From the IMG/VR virus record IMGVR_UViG_3300042914_001959, positions 1 through 22,036 of that record: a stretch of 22,036 bases of DNA; one strand, written 5' to 3'. The position numbers and the translations under genes were made by a program. Below, piece after piece: positions 20,614-22,036 of the stretch (position 1 is its first letter; each line of letters starts with the position of its first letter). The notes beneath the pieces are model-generated. The model was not told where the DNA came from. It saw only the letters and a list, made by a program, of their open reading frames with translations, and ran no database searches. This DNA comes from a virus.

Positions 20614-21231
20614 ATGAGTTTTTTGAAATTGACAACCGCGAGGACGAAGTCGCCAATCCGCGTACGGTCACGAGCGATTCAGGCATTTTGGACCGATGGT
20701 GCAGGATCGACAAAAGTTATCATCGGCTACGAGTCGGTATCGATTTGTGAATCGCTGGATGAACTCGACGCAAAGATTGCCGAATGCGAGCACGTTAAGA
20801 CAAGCAGACAATCAGGAATGCGAATTAGCGCAGAGTTAGTGAGCGCGGAAGAAATGACTACACTTGCAAAGCAGTTGCTTGGTTATCGTCGATCGATGGG
20901 ATTTACCGGTGCCAATGTCGCCAAAGATTCTGGCTTCAAAAAGAGTATGATTTACGACATCGAGTCAGCAGCGTCAGGCAAGGCTCGTCGTAAAGTGTCG
21001 CGAAAAACGTTTAGCGTCGTCGCGGCATGGGTGCAGGGCATCACTGAACAATTTATTCGCGAAGGTGGCTCTGGATCGCCGACAAACGTTGGTTGTTACT
21101 GCTGCCTGCTGCACGGGACGCAATACGTTAGGAGGTGGTGGGATGGTTCGCAATGGACCAAGTTTGAATCCGACGACGATGCAAACCGTACCATAATTGG
21201 TTGGCAGTATTTGGGCCGACACGTTCGGTAA
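20614..21231 (+). CDS. Regulator combining FlbD-like, HTH and W-rich segments
   Basis: 205 residues from ATG 20614; AAGGGG (20602-20607) is 6 bases upstream, against 3 for the in-frame GTG at 20611. Residues 1-55 (FLKLTTARTKSPIRVRSRAI, VIIGYESVSICESLDEL) resemble the small FlbD-like fold. Residues 80-143 form a lambda-repressor/XRE-like HTH (LAKQLLGYRRSMGFTGANVAKDSGFKKSMIYDIE), the recognition part of a DNA-binding regulator. Residues 160-205 (CYCCLLHGTQYVRRWWDGSQW ... IIGWQYLGRHVR) match the 'W-D-G-x-x-W ... I-x-x-W' phage domain type. It could control the flanking operons. I know no named family with this order. Confidence 0.6.
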   Translation: MSFLKLTTARTKSPIRVRSRAIQAFWTDGAGSTKVIIGYESVSICESLDELDAKIAECEHVKTSRQSGMRISAELVSAEEMTTLAKQLLGYRRSMGFTGANVAKDSGFKKSMIYDIESAASGKARRKVSRKTFSVVAAWVQGITEQFIREGGSGSPTNVGCYCCLLHGTQYVRRWWDGSQWTKFESDDDANRTIIGWQYLGRHVR

Positions 21232-21268
21232 GTAGTCAACAACCACCAACCAACCAGGAACCAGCACC

Positions 21269-21478
21269 ATGAGCGTATTACCACCGAGTTACACTGAGGT
21301 TGCAAGAGCTTGCCTGAACTGCAGGCATAGCGGCTGGCATACAAAACGCGCCGTTTATATCTGCATGAAAATAGATAGCAAAGACGCAACGTTTGACGAT
21401 CGAATTGTTGACACCTACGGCCACTGCGCCGAGTTTGAGTGGTGCGAGGACGAAAGTGAAGATCATTCCAGCCCGTAG
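21269..21478 (+). CDS. Small cysteine-rich phage protein
   Basis: 69 residues; CAGGAA about 10 bases upstream. C15-x-x-C18-R-H (ACLNCRHSGWHTKRA), then YICMKIDSKDAT, and VDTYGHCAEFEWCEDE with an acidic tail. The layout 'C-x-x-C-x-x ... C-x-x-x-D ... V-x-x-x-x-x-C-x-x-F/Y' is seen in many tiny phage proteins of unknown role that probably bind zinc. The leader before it (21234-21265) is an AC-rich run of ACCAACC-like repeats. Confidence 0.65.
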   Translation: MSVLPPSYTEVARACLNCRHSGWHTKRAVYICMKIDSKDATFDDRIVDTYGHCAEFEWCEDESEDHSSP

Positions 21479-21678
21479 TCACGAGGGCGCGTAACGGCTT
21501 GAATGCCGGTGACGCAAGACCGCGATGAGAAGTTTGGTTTCAGCCTGGCCGCTACCCCAGGTGCGATCGTGACAGGTGGCAAAATCTTCAGTGTGGAGCG
21601 CGCTAGTTGCTCGCTCCCCCTCGCGCCGGCGTGTGCTGGCGCGAGGGCTCTTTTAAGGATTGGTGAGGGGAGTAAAAA
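21479..21678 (+). other. 200-base interval without a convincing gene, with RNA-like pairing
   Basis: Possible stems: GCGT 21489-21492 with ACGC 21512-21515 enclosing CGGC/GCCG (21495-21498 with 21505-21508), and CCTGG 21544-21548 with CCAGG 21557-21561, before the strong terminator at 21618. A 59-codon frame from ATG 21503 to 21682 overlaps the next gene as ATGA but runs through the terminator hairpin and has no ribosome site. A small RNA ending at the terminator, or a leader for the following gene, fits at least as well. Confidence 0.35.
21618..21655 (+). terminator. Strong intrinsic terminator
   Basis: A perfect 10-bp GC stem (CCCTCGCGCC 21618-21627 with GGCGCGAGGG 21638-21647), a 10-base loop and CTCTTTT. 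It isolates the downstream gene at 21679. Confidence 0.8.
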
Positions 21679-21855
21679 ATGACTTCGATGAGGCGATTTT
21701 ATGCGCAGCAGGAACGCGGCTGCGACATGCTGGCGCCAGACCACGACTACGTGTATGAGGAAGAATGGCATCGCACCGACGATGCGATTAAGACGCCTGA
21801 AAAGCCTTGCACGACTGAGGCCGATCAGGTAAAAGAGACGCCGGAAGAATCCTAA
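21679..21855 (+). CDS. Small acidic protein of unknown function
   Basis: 58 residues, with GAGGGGAG 5-6 bases before the ATG, one of the best ribosome sites in the window. After a short basic start (MTSMRRFYAQQERG) the protein is strongly acidic: DHDYVYEEEWHRTDD and then EADQVKETPEES at the end. No hydrophobic core segment or motif is obvious, so it may be partly disordered. Small acidic phage proteins include DNA mimics and enzyme inhibitors, but nothing here proves such a role. It lies between a terminator and the RNA-like element at 21862. Confidence 0.6.
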   Translation: MTSMRRFYAQQERGCDMLAPDHDYVYEEEWHRTDDAIKTPEKPCTTEADQVKETPEES

Positions 21856-21861
21856 AAAGTA

Positions 21862-21977
21862 TTGGTTTTGATCTTTGCTCGTCGCCGAGCGTCGGCAGTA
21901 GGTGACTACGCCGGGGGAAGTCTCGCGCGATTCTTGAGCGCCAACCAGGCCCTAGGACCGGTCGGCGACGAGCTTTT
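21862..21977 (+). ncRNA. Structured RNA-like element ending in a T-run
   Basis: A perfect 12-bp stem, GCTCGTCGCCGA 21877-21888 with TCGGCGACGAGC 21962-21973, encloses 73 bases and is followed by TTTTCATTT. Inside is a hairpin of CGGC-a-GTAG (21893-21901) with CTACGCCG (21906-21913) around a GTGA tetraloop. GCCGA 21884-21888 can instead pair with TCGGC 21892-21896, and upstream TGGTT 21863-21867 with AACCA 21943-21947 inside the big loop. Such competing pairings suggest a switch or attenuator, or a small RNA with its own terminator. No known riboswitch consensus is recognised. It precedes the gene at 21999. Confidence 0.5.
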
Positions 21978-21998
21978 CATTTGAACGAAGGTGGCATT

Positions 21999-22036
21999 AT
22001 GAAAATCGTAAAGGGGAAGCAGCAAAGGCCGCGCCG
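21999..22036 (+). CDS. Start of a gene cut by the window end
   Basis: ATG with GAAGGTGG 5-6 bases upstream, open to the end of the window. Only 12 residues are visible, beginning MKIVKGKQQRPR, strongly basic. Nothing further can be said about its function. It follows the RNA-like element at 21862-21977, which may control it. Confidence 0.55.
   Translation, partial: MKIVKGKQQRPR

Noticed and set aside
1-22036. tRNA genes, integrase, attachment sites and insertion sequences
   Set aside because: No T-arm-like motif with matching acceptor ends, no recombinase motif and no terminal repeats were noticed by eye; this is a visual check only and a tRNA scan would be decisive.

Overview
The window is a contiguous piece of a tailed double-stranded DNA phage or prophage with a long non-contractile tail (siphovirus, HK97-type head). 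Nearly everything is on the + strand, tightly packed, with good Shine-Dalgarno sites and many 1-4 base start/stop overlaps. No integrase, attachment site, tRNA, lysis gene or replication gene can be recognised, so free phage and prophage cannot be told apart. The host cannot be fixed from the sequence. The moderately GC-rich coding, the cysteine-rich tail-region protein, the zinc-domain/glycosyltransferase fusion and the FlbD-like regulator remind me of phages of Planctomycetota, but this is a low-confidence impression.

Layout. 1-82: tail of an upstream CxxC protein. 83-4550: packaging and portal block (terminase small and large subunits, portal, ClpP-like prohead protease), closed by a terminator at 4560-4590. 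4591-5127: control interval with two small coupled ORFs (one has no ATG/GTG/TTG start), a candidate promoter and a strong hairpin. 5128-7028: major capsid protein, a terminator, and a probable capsid accessory protein. 7032-9060: head-tail connector, head closure, neck and tail completion proteins. 9078-12685: tail tube, a small unknown, a predicted pseudoknot, the two tail assembly chaperones joined by a -1 frameshift at A AAA AAC, and a 687-residue tape measure protein (about 100 nm tail by the usual 1.5 A per residue rule). 12687-17090: tail-tip region ending in a 23-cysteine protein and a zinc-domain/GT4 glycosyltransferase fusion.

17071-17277 is the only convincing minus-strand gene, a small CxxC/CxxC protein. 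It is followed by a promoter-like control region, then a translationally coupled accessory operon (17456-20540): two small unknowns, a pentapeptide-repeat protein, an unknown phage protein, an excisionase-like HTH protein, a compact C5 cytosine methyltransferase whose whole length is also open in a second frame with protein-like character, a 34-residue membrane peptide and a coiled-coil protein. After a hairpin come a three-part regulator (FlbD-like, HTH, W-rich), a cysteine-rich small protein, a probable structured interval with a strong terminator, an acidic 58-residue protein, a second complex RNA-like element (21862-21977), and the start of another gene.

Most worth following up: the two-frame methyltransferase locus, the two complex RNA-like elements (9847-9915 and 21862-21977), the GT fusion in the tail module, and the non-ATG coupled ORF at 4602.
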